Assembly: GCA_029979565.1 (NCBI GenBank)
Contig: JAPOHG010000001.1
Coordinates: 62,001-126,000 of the forward strand
From: a bacterium
GTDB taxonomy: Bacteria > Bacteroidota > Bacteroidia > Flavobacteriales_D > Sanyastnellaceae
DNA length: 64,000 bases
Reading direction: 5' to 3'
Below are positions 17,403 through 25,161 of the stretch, piece after piece. The position numbers were made by a program, and so were the translations under genes. The notes beneath the pieces were generated by a model. That model saw only the letters and a program-made list of their open reading frames with translations, ran no database searches and was not told the origin of the DNA. Position 1 is the stretch's first letter. Each line of letters opens with the position of its first letter.

Positions 17403-20400
17403 ATGCTGCGGCAAAGCTATTTCATACGGTTCATTTCATGTGCGCTCATGGGTTGTGCGGTTTCCATTGGATGGGGCCAATTCTACGATGGGTCGAACAT
17501 GGAATTTGGCAAAAACCGCGTTCAACACCGGACCTTCGAATGGCAATACCTTCCGACCGCGCGAGCAGAGGTCTACTACTACCAAGGGGGGAAATCCTAC
17601 GCGAACCGAATCACTTCGGAAATCAAAGGTTGGGTTGAAGCGGTTGAAGGCCTGTACGACCGCACCATCGACGGAACCGTCCAAGTGTTGGTTTACAACA
17701 AGCAGGCAGAATTCCGCCAATCCAACATCGGAAGTGGCCAATTGAATACTCAAAACATCGGTGGTACCGCAACCCTTGTAGGATCCAAGCTCTTCGTCTA
17801 TGCCGACGGCATCTGGGAACACACCGAACAGGACATCAAGCGAAGCCTTTCTAGCCTGCTGTTCAATCAAATCCTCTACGGCGGCAACTGGCAAGAGGCT
17901 TTGCGTTCATCGACCACAGGCATCTCATTTCCGGAATGGTTCACGGCCGGCCTGCACAGCTACGTCGCTCAACCTTGGTCCGCTGAAGCAGCTATGCACG
18001 TCTGGGACGCTGCGCGTTGCGGAGAAATCATCCATGCCCACCGCACCACCGGAGAAGAAGCCCGCTGGGTTGGCCACGGGGTATGGAAGTACATCGCGGA
18101 TGTGTTCGGGGAAGCCGTCATCGCCAATGCCCTCTACATGGTGCGCGTTTCCAGCAACCTCGAAAAAGGACTGCAGTACGCCACCGGCATGGATCTCGCC
18201 TTGTTGCTGGAAGAAGCGAATCGCTACCACATGGACGCGGCCGGACCCGCGGAAACCTTTCCCCCTTTGGCGACCCGAAAGGATCGGCGACAGGCACGCC
18301 AAAATTCCGGAGCACTCGACTTGCCCATCCGACCACACGTTGATTTCAGAGCCCTGACAGTACATCCCGACGGCAACCGGTATGCTTGGGCCCGGGACGA
18401 ACGGGGTCAATTGGAGGTTTGGGTGGGCGACCGCAACACCGGCGAAATGCGCCGCGTCGGACGCCATGGCCACAAAATCGATCGCATTCAAGACCGCACG
18501 CTTCCTGCCATGGCGTGGCACCCAAATGGCAACGTGCTCACCTATGCCCTGGAACAAGGCTCACGGAATTTGATTTACTCCGTGGACCTGACATCGTTTC
18601 AAGCGGTGGAAAAAGAAGTGTTCCGCATCGATAAAATCTTGGCTATGGCATACGCGCCTGATGGCATGTCCATGGTCTGGAGCGGGGTGAAAGACGGGCA
18701 ATCCGACTTGTATCAGTACCAAGTCCTTGGAAACAATCACACCGCCCTGTGGAGCGACCCTTACGATGACCTCGATCCGATTTTCAGCGAAGATGGACAA
18801 ACCATTTGGTTTGCCTCCAATCGCCCAGCTGCGGATTTGAATTCCCCATTCGTTTTGGGGGAGCCGGTTGATCACAACCACGATTTGTTCGCTTTGCAGT
18901 GGACAGACGAAGTCCCCCAGCTCATTCATTGGGTTCAAACCCCGCAGCGGGATGAGCGCTTCCCTCAAGTCCAACCCGATGACCACGTTACCTTCTTGGT
19001 GGAATTGGAAGATGGCTCACAAGAGCGCTGGACTTCCTGGCAGGACAGTGCAATTGCTTTTATTGATACCACCATCCATTACCGGTGGTTCACGCAACAA
19101 CGTTTGGCCGCAAAATTGGACCAGCCTGTGGAGCAATTTCAGTGGATTCCCTCCCGCAAAAGCGCCGGGTTTGCCCATCAACTGACCGGGCATCCGTTTT
19201 GGGTAGAATGGAGCGAAAACAAGGAGGATTGGCAGAATGTCACCCCAGGCAGCGCCGATGCGCTGGAAGCATCTGATGTCCAGCTGGATTGGGCGTGGAT
19301 TCCAGGGCCAACCGAAGCGGATTTTCGTAAGTACACCTTTGGCCCCTGGTCAAGCACGGGTGAAGGCGAAGCGGCAAGCACTGAAGAGCGAGCAGCGGAC
19401 GATGGACCATTGACGGATTGGATTCCGTTCAAATTGCCCAAGCCCAGAAACTACCGACTGAATTATGCCATCGAATCGATTACGGGTCAACTCGACAATT
19501 CATTTGGCTCCACGTTTTACCAAGCCTATAGCGGCAACATCGCTGTGCAGCCGGGGCTCGGCGGATTGTCGAAAATATCAGCCACTGATTTGTTTGAAAA
19601 TCGCCGATTTACAGCGGGTTTTCGATTGGCCGGTTCCCTCGAAAACAGCCGGTACCTTTTTGCTTATTCCGACCTGACAGGTCGGTGGGATAAGGCCTGG
19701 ATGATCGAACGGCAAGGCGTCACCCAAGGCATTGAAAACAACCAAACCTTCGTTCGGACCCACATCCACATGCTCCGACGCCAATGGAAGTACGCTTTCG
19801 ATGAAGTCCGCAGCTTGCGTCTGCAAGGGGTTTACCGGCTCGACCGTGTCACCCCCTTATCAACGGATGCCTTCAATTTGACCAAACCGACTGAATTTGC
19901 TGGCCAAGCTGGTGCCTTGATTGCCTACGTCTTTGATAATACACGCGAGCGGATGATCAACATCCCTGAAGGCGTACGTTACCGGATTTGGGCAGAATAT
20001 TACGTCAACCCAGCTGCGTCTGCATCCACTTTCGGAACCGTGGGGTTCGATGCCCGAACGTACAAGCCGCTGTGGCGCAATGTAATCTGGGCCAATCGAA
20101 TCGCTGCGGATTGGTCCATCGGCGAGCAGCGGTTGCTGCACATGGTTGGCGGCGTTGACAACACCTTGTCGCTCATCGCCAATGCGGAGTCGCCCATTGA
20201 TCCGAGCATCAATTACGCCTACCAAACGCGCCTCGCACCGTTGCGCGGATTCAACGCCAACGCGCGAAACGGCTCCCATATGGCCCTCTTCAACAGCGAA
20301 TTGCGTGTTCCGATTTGGAGCACCCTGAGCTCGCGACCCGTGGACACTGAATTGCTGCAAACCCTCCAATGCGTGGGGTTCTTTGACGTGGGTTCAGCCT

Positions 20401-20633
20401 GGAACGGTAAACACCCCTATGACAACGCCAACACCTTCAACCAGGTCACTGTAACGCAAAACCCCATCACGGTTACCATCGATAACAACCGGGAGCCCGT
20501 AATCTGGGGCACCGGCTTCGGATTACGCGGTAAAGTGTTGGGGTACTGGCTGCGCGCCGATTGGAGCTGGGGTGTGGACGATGGTCGTTGGCAGGACCGT
20601 GTTTTCAACCTGAGCCTCCAACTCGATTTTTAA
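17403..20633 (+). CDS. Large outer-membrane protein: pseudo-peptidase, beta-propeller and C-terminal barrel
   Basis: A 1076-aa exported protein. After a signal peptide (ending near SIGWGQ) come: a peptidase-MA-like domain (about 30-260) in which the usual HExxH is replaced by a LLFNQILYG-type stretch and the following Glu of the WxxEGL helix is Ala (WFTAGLHSY), so it is probably not an active protease; a TolB/WD40-like beta-propeller (about 300-600) with repeats of the LTVHPDGNRYAW and AYAPDGMSMVWSG kind; and a barrel-like C-terminal third with alternating aromatic strands ending in FNLSLQLDF, a typical outer-membrane insertion signal. The start ATG 17403 is set by the signal peptide and -7 box. 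The small TauE gene follows after three bases. Function unknown. Confidence 0.7.
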   Translation: MLRQSYFIRFISCALMGCAVSIGWGQFYDGSNMEFGKNRVQHRTFEWQYLPTARAEVYYYQGGKSYANRITSEIKGWVEAVEGLYDRTIDGTVQVLVYNKQAEFRQSNIGSGQLNTQNIGGTATLVGSKLFVYADGIWEHTEQDIKRSLSSLLFNQILYGGNWQEALRSSTTGISFPEWFTAGLHSYVAQPWSAEAAMHVWDAARCGEIIHAHRTTGEEARWVGHGVWKYIADVFGEAVIANALYMVRVSSNLEKGLQYATGMDLALLLEEANRYHMDAAGPAETFPPLATRKDRRQARQNSGALDLPIRPHVDFRALTVHPDGNRYAWARDERGQLEVWVGDRNTGEMRRVGRHGHKIDRIQDRTLPAMAWHPNGNVLTYALEQGSRNLIYSVDLTSFQAVEKEVFRIDKILAMAYAPDGMSMVWSGVKDGQSDLYQYQVLGNNHTALWSDPYDDLDPIFSEDGQTIWFASNRPAADLNSPFVLGEPVDHNHDLFALQWTDEVPQLIHWVQTPQRDERFPQVQPDDHVTFLVELEDGSQERWTSWQDSAIAFIDTTIHYRWFTQQRLAAKLDQPVEQFQWIPSRKSAGFAHQLTGHPFWVEWSENKEDWQNVTPGSADALEASDVQLDWAWIPGPTEADFRKYTFGPWSSTGEGEAASTEERAADDGPLTDWIPFKLPKPRNYRLNYAIESITGQLDNSFGSTFYQAYSGNIAVQPGLGGLSKISATDLFENRRFTAGFRLAGSLENSRYLFAYSDLTGRWDKAWMIERQGVTQGIENNQTFVRTHIHMLRRQWKYAFDEVRSLRLQGVYRLDRVTPLSTDAFNLTKPTEFAGQAGALIAYVFDNTRERMINIPEGVRYRIWAEYYVNPAASASTFGTVGFDARTYKPLWRNVIWANRIAADWSIGEQRLLHMVGGVDNTLSLIANAESPIDPSINYAYQTRLAPLRGFNANARNGSHMALFNSELRVPIWSTLSSRPVDTELLQTLQCVGFFDVGSAWNGKHPYDNANTFNQVTVTQNPITVTIDNNREPVIWGTGFGLRGKVLGYWLRADWSWGVDDGRWQDRVFNLSLQLDF
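17412..17419 (-). promoter_or_regulatory. -7 box of the MBL hydrolase gene
   Basis: TAGCTTTG on the minus strand, exact TAnnTTTG match, with a leader of about 25 bases to ATG 17381. It lies inside the first codons of the opposing 1076-aa gene. Confidence 0.6.
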
Positions 20634-20636
20634 GCC

Positions 20637-21023
20637 ATGGATATGCAAACCCTTCTTTTGTTGCTCTGCATCGGATTGCTCGCTGGTATCGCCAGTGGTT
20701 TTGTCGGAATTGGCGGCGGCATGATCATCGTTCCTGCTTTGGTTTTCGGATTGGGACTGAGCCAGCACATGGCTCAAGGCACGTCGCTGGCGATGATGAT
20801 TCCTCCCATCGGCATCCTAGCGGTAATCAGCTACTACAAAGCGGGCCAAATTCAATTGGAATACGCGGGAGTCTTAGCTGTCACATTTGTTTTGGGCGCA
20901 TGGATGGGGAGCAAATGGTCCCTCCGTATCAACCCCTCTGTGGTCCGGTTGGTATTCGGCGTATTCATGCTCTTCGCCGCAGGTCGATTGATCCTTCGGT
21001 CCTGGAACGACCTGAATCCGTAA
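20637..21023 (+). CDS. Half-length TauE/SafE-family membrane protein
   Basis: A 128-aa, four-helix membrane protein. The first helix with GLLAGIASGFVGIGGGMIIVP is the conserved motif that opens each half of TauE/SafE anion exporters; later helices match too (GTSLAMMIPPIGILAVI, FVLGAWMGSKWSLRI). Usual members have two such halves in about 250 aa, so this one would need to dimerise or is a family of stand-alone halves. Substrates of relatives include sulfite, sulfoacetate and other small anions. It follows the 1076-aa gene by three bases and converges on recQ. Confidence 0.8.
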   Translation: MDMQTLLLLLCIGLLAGIASGFVGIGGGMIIVPALVFGLGLSQHMAQGTSLAMMIPPIGILAVISYYKAGQIQLEYAGVLAVTFVLGAWMGSKWSLRINPSVVRLVFGVFMLFAAGRLILRSWNDLNP

Positions 21024-21028
21024 CAACT

Positions 21029-23227
21029 TCAGTTGGCGAATTCGCTTAAAAACTTGATCCGAGCCATTCGAAGCTCTTCTTCACTGTAGACATCGTTCCA
21101 CTCGGCCATCAATTCCTCCGACCCTTCATCCTCGCTTTCCTTGAGGAAGTCAAACAACTCCTCTAGGCTCTCCTCATCCAAGCTCTTGTTGATGATGTAG
21201 TCCAGGTTCACTTTGGTACCCGCTGAAACAATATTCTCGATTTCGTTTAGCACATCCTCGAGGGTCAAGTTCAAGTCCCTTGCGATGTCGGATAATTCAA
21301 TCTGACGATCGATGCGCTGAATGATGTGGACCTTGGATGAAGAACGCGCGCTGGTTGAACGCACCAATAAATCCTCTGCCCTTTCGATGCCTTCCTCCTT
21401 GACATAATCTGCAATCAACTTCAAGAACGGCGTTCCGTATTTCTTGGCCTTTCCGGAACCTACCCCGGTAATGCGCAACAATTCGTCTTCGTCGAGGGGA
21501 TAATGAATGGCCATCTCATCCAAACTGACATCTTGGAAAATGACGTAGGGAGGCAGCGATTCCGCATCCGCCACTTCTTTGCGCAAGGCCTTCAGCATGT
21601 CGCGCAATTTTGCATCGGTGGCCCCGCCTTGACTTGAGCGCGTCTGGCTCATGCTGTCCATAGCATCGACATCGGAGTAGTCCCGTTCCTCTGCGACCAT
21701 CACAGGGCTCGGGTCGGTCAAGAATTCCATGCCCCGCTCTGTGATCTTCAAAACGCCAAAGGTCTCTACCTCCTTGCGCAAAAATCCGAGGACCAGCATT
21801 TGTCGAATGATTCCATTCCAATGCTTTTCATCGTGTTCCACGCCTCGTTTCCAGAACGGACTGGTTGTTCCTTTATAATCTTGAATTTCCCGGTTCTCCT
21901 GGCCGCAAAGCATGCCGGTATAGAATGGCGCACGGAACGATTGCTTGTGTTCGAGGACTGCGCTCAATATGAGATGCACCTCTTCTTGGCCGTCCCGCAA
22001 CTTGGGCGGATTCGCCATGTTATCGCAATTCTGAGCTCCGGGGCCGTTGACTTCATCGTATTCCTCTCCGAAGTAGTGGAGCAAAAACTTTCGGCGGCTC
22101 ATGGAAGTCTCAGCATAAGCCATCACCTCCTGCAGCAATTGAGCGCCAATCTCCTGTTCAGCGAGCGGCTTGCCTTGCAAGAACTTTTCCAATTTTTCGA
22201 TGTCCCTGTGGCTGTAGAAAGCGATGCAATGGCCTTCACCACCGTCCCGTCCAGCGCGACCCGTCTCCTGGTAGTAACTCTCCAAGGATTTGGGCATGTC
22301 ATAATGGATCACATACCGGACGTCTGGTTTGTCAATGCCCATGCCAAATGCAATGGTCGCAACAATGACATCTACGTCCTGCATCAGAAATTGATCTTGG
22401 ATGCGGCTGCGTTGGCTCGCATCCATGCCCGCATGGTACCCGAGGGCCTTGATGCCGTTCACACGCAGCACCTCTGCAATTTCTTCAACCTTCTTCCGAC
22501 TCAAGCAATAAACAATGCCGCTCTTACCGACATGCGTCTTGGCATGGCGGACAATCTGTTTCAATGCGTCCTTCTTAGGCCGTATCTCGTAAAACAGGTT
22601 TTCGCGGTTGAACGAAGCCTTGAATAGCCGTGCATCCTTCATGCCCAAGTTTTTCTGGATGTCCGCTTGGACTTTGGGCGTTGCTGTCGCAGTCAAGGCG
22701 ATGATCGGAACTTCAGCGATCTGGTTCACAATGGTTCGAATGCGGCGGTATTCTGGACGGAAGTCGTGACCCCACTCGGAAATGCAATGCGCTTCGTCCA
22801 CTGCGACAAAGCTGATCCGCACACTCCGCAAGAAATTGATGTTGTCCTCCTTGGTCAGGCTTTCCGGTGCGACATAAAGCAACTTGGTCAAACCCGTACT
22901 CACATCCTCTCGCACTTGAGCGGCCTCCGCTTTGGACAAACTTGAATTGAGGAAGTGGGCGATGGAATCCACCTCGTGGTGCCCTCGAATGGCATCCACC
23001 TGGTTTTTCATTAACGCAATCAACGGAGACACAACAATGGCTGTTCCCTCCAACATCAACGCCGGCAATTGGTAGCAAAGCGACTTTCCGCCGCCCGTCG
23101 GCATGATCACAAAAGCATCGCTTCCCGCTAAGACGCACTCCACCACTTGCTCCTGCTCCCCTTTGAACTCATCGAATCCAAAAAAATGCTTGAGCGCCTT
23201 GCCGGGCGTCAGTTCTACGGTACTCAT
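21029..23227 (-). CDS. recQ: ATP-dependent DNA helicase RecQ
   Basis: A 732-aa superfamily 2 helicase for recombination and fork repair. Motifs are clear: Walker A TGGGKS (44-49), DEAH-type DEAHC, SFNRENL, and motif VI QETGRAGRDG. The RQC part follows, but the four zinc-binding cysteines of E. coli RecQ are mostly missing: CRR is SRR and the CGNCDIC segment reads QNCDNM. An HRDC domain lies around 520-600, then an acidic tail. The first Met codon in the track is a TTG; ATG 23227 is used. It diverges from kdsD and the two promoter boxes face each other. Confidence 0.95.
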   Translation of the reverse strand: MSTVELTPGKALKHFFGFDEFKGEQEQVVECVLAGSDAFVIMPTGGGKSLCYQLPALMLEGTAIVVSPLIALMKNQVDAIRGHHEVDSIAHFLNSSLSKAEAAQVREDVSTGLTKLLYVAPESLTKEDNINFLRSVRISFVAVDEAHCISEWGHDFRPEYRRIRTIVNQIAEVPIIALTATATPKVQADIQKNLGMKDARLFKASFNRENLFYEIRPKKDALKQIVRHAKTHVGKSGIVYCLSRKKVEEIAEVLRVNGIKALGYHAGMDASQRSRIQDQFLMQDVDVIVATIAFGMGIDKPDVRYVIHYDMPKSLESYYQETGRAGRDGGEGHCIAFYSHRDIEKLEKFLQGKPLAEQEIGAQLLQEVMAYAETSMSRRKFLLHYFGEEYDEVNGPGAQNCDNMANPPKLRDGQEEVHLILSAVLEHKQSFRAPFYTGMLCGQENREIQDYKGTTSPFWKRGVEHDEKHWNGIIRQMLVLGFLRKEVETFGVLKITERGMEFLTDPSPVMVAEERDYSDVDAMDSMSQTRSSQGGATDAKLRDMLKALRKEVADAESLPPYVIFQDVSLDEMAIHYPLDEDELLRITGVGSGKAKKYGTPFLKLIADYVKEEGIERAEDLLVRSTSARSSSKVHIIQRIDRQIELSDIARDLNLTLEDVLNEIENIVSAGTKVNLDYIINKSLDEESLEELFDFLKESEDEGSEELMAEWNDVYSEEELRMARIKFLSEFAN

Positions 23228-23268
23228 CAATCAGACGTTTGGTTCCGGCCGAAGCCGGGCGAAAAGCG

Positions 23269-23276
23269 TAGCTTTG
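23269..23276 (+). promoter_or_regulatory. -7 box of kdsD
   Basis: TAGCTTTG, exact TAnnTTTG match, about 90 bases before ATG 23368. It lies within the predicted leader of recQ on the opposite strand. Confidence 0.5.
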
Positions 23277-23283
23277 CGCTAAC

Positions 23284-23291
23284 TAAAGATA
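23284..23291 (-). promoter_or_regulatory. -7 box of recQ
   Basis: TATCTTTA on the minus strand, one mismatch to TAnnTTTG, 56 bases before ATG 23227. It faces the kdsD box at 23269. Confidence 0.4.
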
Positions 23292-23367
23292 AGGTAATTT
23301 GGCGCTCGCTCGACGTGAAATCCACGAGAGGCGAGCCGAAATTCACGGATTTTTACTCTGGCACGTC

Positions 23368-24318
23368 ATGAACTGGATAGAACGGGCAACCCGCACCCTC
23401 AAACTCGAGAGCCAAGCCATTGCGCAATTGGTGGACCAGTTGGACGAATCCTTCGAATCCATCGGTCGACTCATTCTGAAATTGGAAGGTCGGGTCATCA
23501 TGACAGGCATCGGCAAAAGCGCCATCATCGCACAGAAACTTGTCGCGACGTTCAATTCCACCGGAACTCCAGCGGTGTTCATGCACGCCGCAGACGCCAT
23601 CCACGGTGACCTTGGATTGATTCGGGGCGATGATGTGGTGCTGTGCATTTCCAAAAGTGGAAATTCCCCCGAAATCAAAGCCCTTACGCCCCTCATCAAG
23701 AGCCGTTCGATTCCTTTGATCGGCATGGTTGGCAATCGAACCTCGCACCTTGCCCAGCACGCCGATTACATCCTCGACACGACGGTTTCGAAAGAAGCCT
23801 GTCCACTGGATTTGGCTCCCACCTCAAGCACAGCAGCTCAGATGGCCATGGGAGACGCACTTGCCACCTGCTTGATGGAAGCCCGCGGGTTCAAAGCGGA
23901 AGACTTCGCAGAAATGCACCCGGGTGGAGCATTGGGCAAGCGATTGTATACGCGCATTGGCGACCTGCTCGATCCCGCCCGTGCGCCGCAAGTGCGGCCG
24001 GACTCGCCATTAGCGGAGGTGGTCCTCCAAATGAGCCAAGGGCGATGCGGTGCTACCGCCGTTCTCGATGCAGGACGCATCGTTGGCATTATCACCGACG
24101 GCGATCTACGCCGTCACCTTGAAGCATCTCAGCAAGCGCAGACAACCGCTTCGGACCTGATGTCATTGGAACCGAAAACACTGGAATCTGAGCACCTCGC
24201 TGTGCATGCGTTGCAGGTCTTGGAGCAACACGCCATTTCGCAGATTATGGTGACCCAAAACGGCCAATACGCCGGCATGGTTCACCTGCATGACCTCATC
24301 AAAGAAGGCATCATTTAA
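23368..24318 (+). CDS. kdsD: D-arabinose 5-phosphate isomerase (KpsF/GutQ family)
   Basis: A 316-aa isomerase that makes D-arabinose 5-phosphate from ribulose 5-phosphate for Kdo, the inner sugar of lipopolysaccharide. The SIS domain (about 35-175) has GRVIMTGIGKSAIIAQKL, the HAADAIHGDLG active-site segment, ISKSGNS and the LAPTSSTAAQMAMGDAL block. Two CBS domains fill the C-terminal third (GRCGATAVLD...ITDGDLRRHLE and QISQIMV-like). The start at ATG 23368 gives a natural N-terminus; the track start at 23299 would add an unusual basic extension. It is followed 15 bases later by tatC. Confidence 0.93.
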   Translation: MNWIERATRTLKLESQAIAQLVDQLDESFESIGRLILKLEGRVIMTGIGKSAIIAQKLVATFNSTGTPAVFMHAADAIHGDLGLIRGDDVVLCISKSGNSPEIKALTPLIKSRSIPLIGMVGNRTSHLAQHADYILDTTVSKEACPLDLAPTSSTAAQMAMGDALATCLMEARGFKAEDFAEMHPGGALGKRLYTRIGDLLDPARAPQVRPDSPLAEVVLQMSQGRCGATAVLDAGRIVGIITDGDLRRHLEASQQAQTTASDLMSLEPKTLESEHLAVHALQVLEQHAISQIMVTQNGQYAGMVHLHDLIKEGII

Positions 24319-24321
24319 GGC

Positions 24322-24329
24322 TAATTTTG
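24322..24329 (+). promoter_or_regulatory. -7 box of tatC, four bases before its ATG
   Basis: TAATTTTG, exact match to TAnnTTTG, directly followed by TCCC and ATG 24334. If used, the mRNA starts at or next to the ATG. Confidence 0.55.
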
Positions 24330-24333
24330 TCCC

Positions 24334-25161
24334 ATGCCACTGGACCAACTAGACGACCAACCTACCCAGGATGTCGAAATGGGTTTCCTGGATCATTTGG
24401 AAGAATTACGCAAGCGCCTCTTCTACGCCGCTTTTTTCGTGGTGTCCGGAGGCATCGGATTGTTCTTGGCTAAAGACTGGTTGTTTGACGTGGTGCTGTT
24501 TGGGCCACGCCATGTGGACTTTGTTACCTTCCGTGCATGGTGTCAGCTTTCGGAATGGGTCGGGGCCGGTGAGGCCTTGTGCGTCGACAGCATCAATTAC
24601 GAGTTGATCAACACGACCATGCTGGGCAATTTTACCACCCACATCTTGGTGTCGGCCATTGCCGGGTTCATCGTGGCCTTCCCTTTGGTGTTTTGGCAAG
24701 GTTGGCTGTTCGTTCGGCCTGCTCTCAAAGCAAGTGAAAGGCAGTCGGCACGTGGGATTGGCTTCAGCTCTTCCATCTTGTTTTTTATGGGCGTTGCTTT
24801 CGGCTACTATGTCATCGCACCCCTGTCATTGCAATTCTTGGGCAACTATGAATTGGGGGATGTCCAATCGCGGATTTCTGTGATGTCCTACATGAAGACT
24901 GTGGCGTCAATCACCCTGGCTTCGGGAATCGTGTTTCAGTTGCCGGTGGTGGTGTACTTCCTGAGCCGAGCGGGGCTGCTAACACCCAATCTGCTAAAAA
25001 CGTATCGCCGGCATGCACTTGTCGCCATCCTTGTTTTGTCCGCGTTGATCACGCCGCCGGATGTCACCAGCCAAGTTTTGGTCTCCTTGCCGGTACTTGT
25101 GCTTTACGAATTCAGCATCCTCATCGCCAAACGCGTCTACCGCACCCGAACTGATGCATGA
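24334..25161 (+). CDS. tatC: Sec-independent (twin-arginine) translocase subunit TatC
   Basis: A 275-aa inner-membrane protein with six predicted helices; it is the receptor for twin-arginine signal peptides. The N-terminal signature GFLDHLEELRKRLFYA is diagnostic, and later parts (VFQLPVVVYFLSRAGLL, ALITPPDVTSQVLVSLPVLVLYE) match the family. An extended periplasmic loop after the first helix (around 55-90) is usual in Bacteroidota. TatA/B is not in the window. The stop overlaps the start of the DUF5686 gene by eight bases. Confidence 0.96.
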   Translation: MPLDQLDDQPTQDVEMGFLDHLEELRKRLFYAAFFVVSGGIGLFLAKDWLFDVVLFGPRHVDFVTFRAWCQLSEWVGAGEALCVDSINYELINTTMLGNFTTHILVSAIAGFIVAFPLVFWQGWLFVRPALKASERQSARGIGFSSSILFFMGVAFGYYVIAPLSLQFLGNYELGDVQSRISVMSYMKTVASITLASGIVFQLPVVVYFLSRAGLLTPNLLKTYRRHALVAILVLSALITPPDVTSQVLVSLPVLVLYEFSILIAKRVYRTRTDA

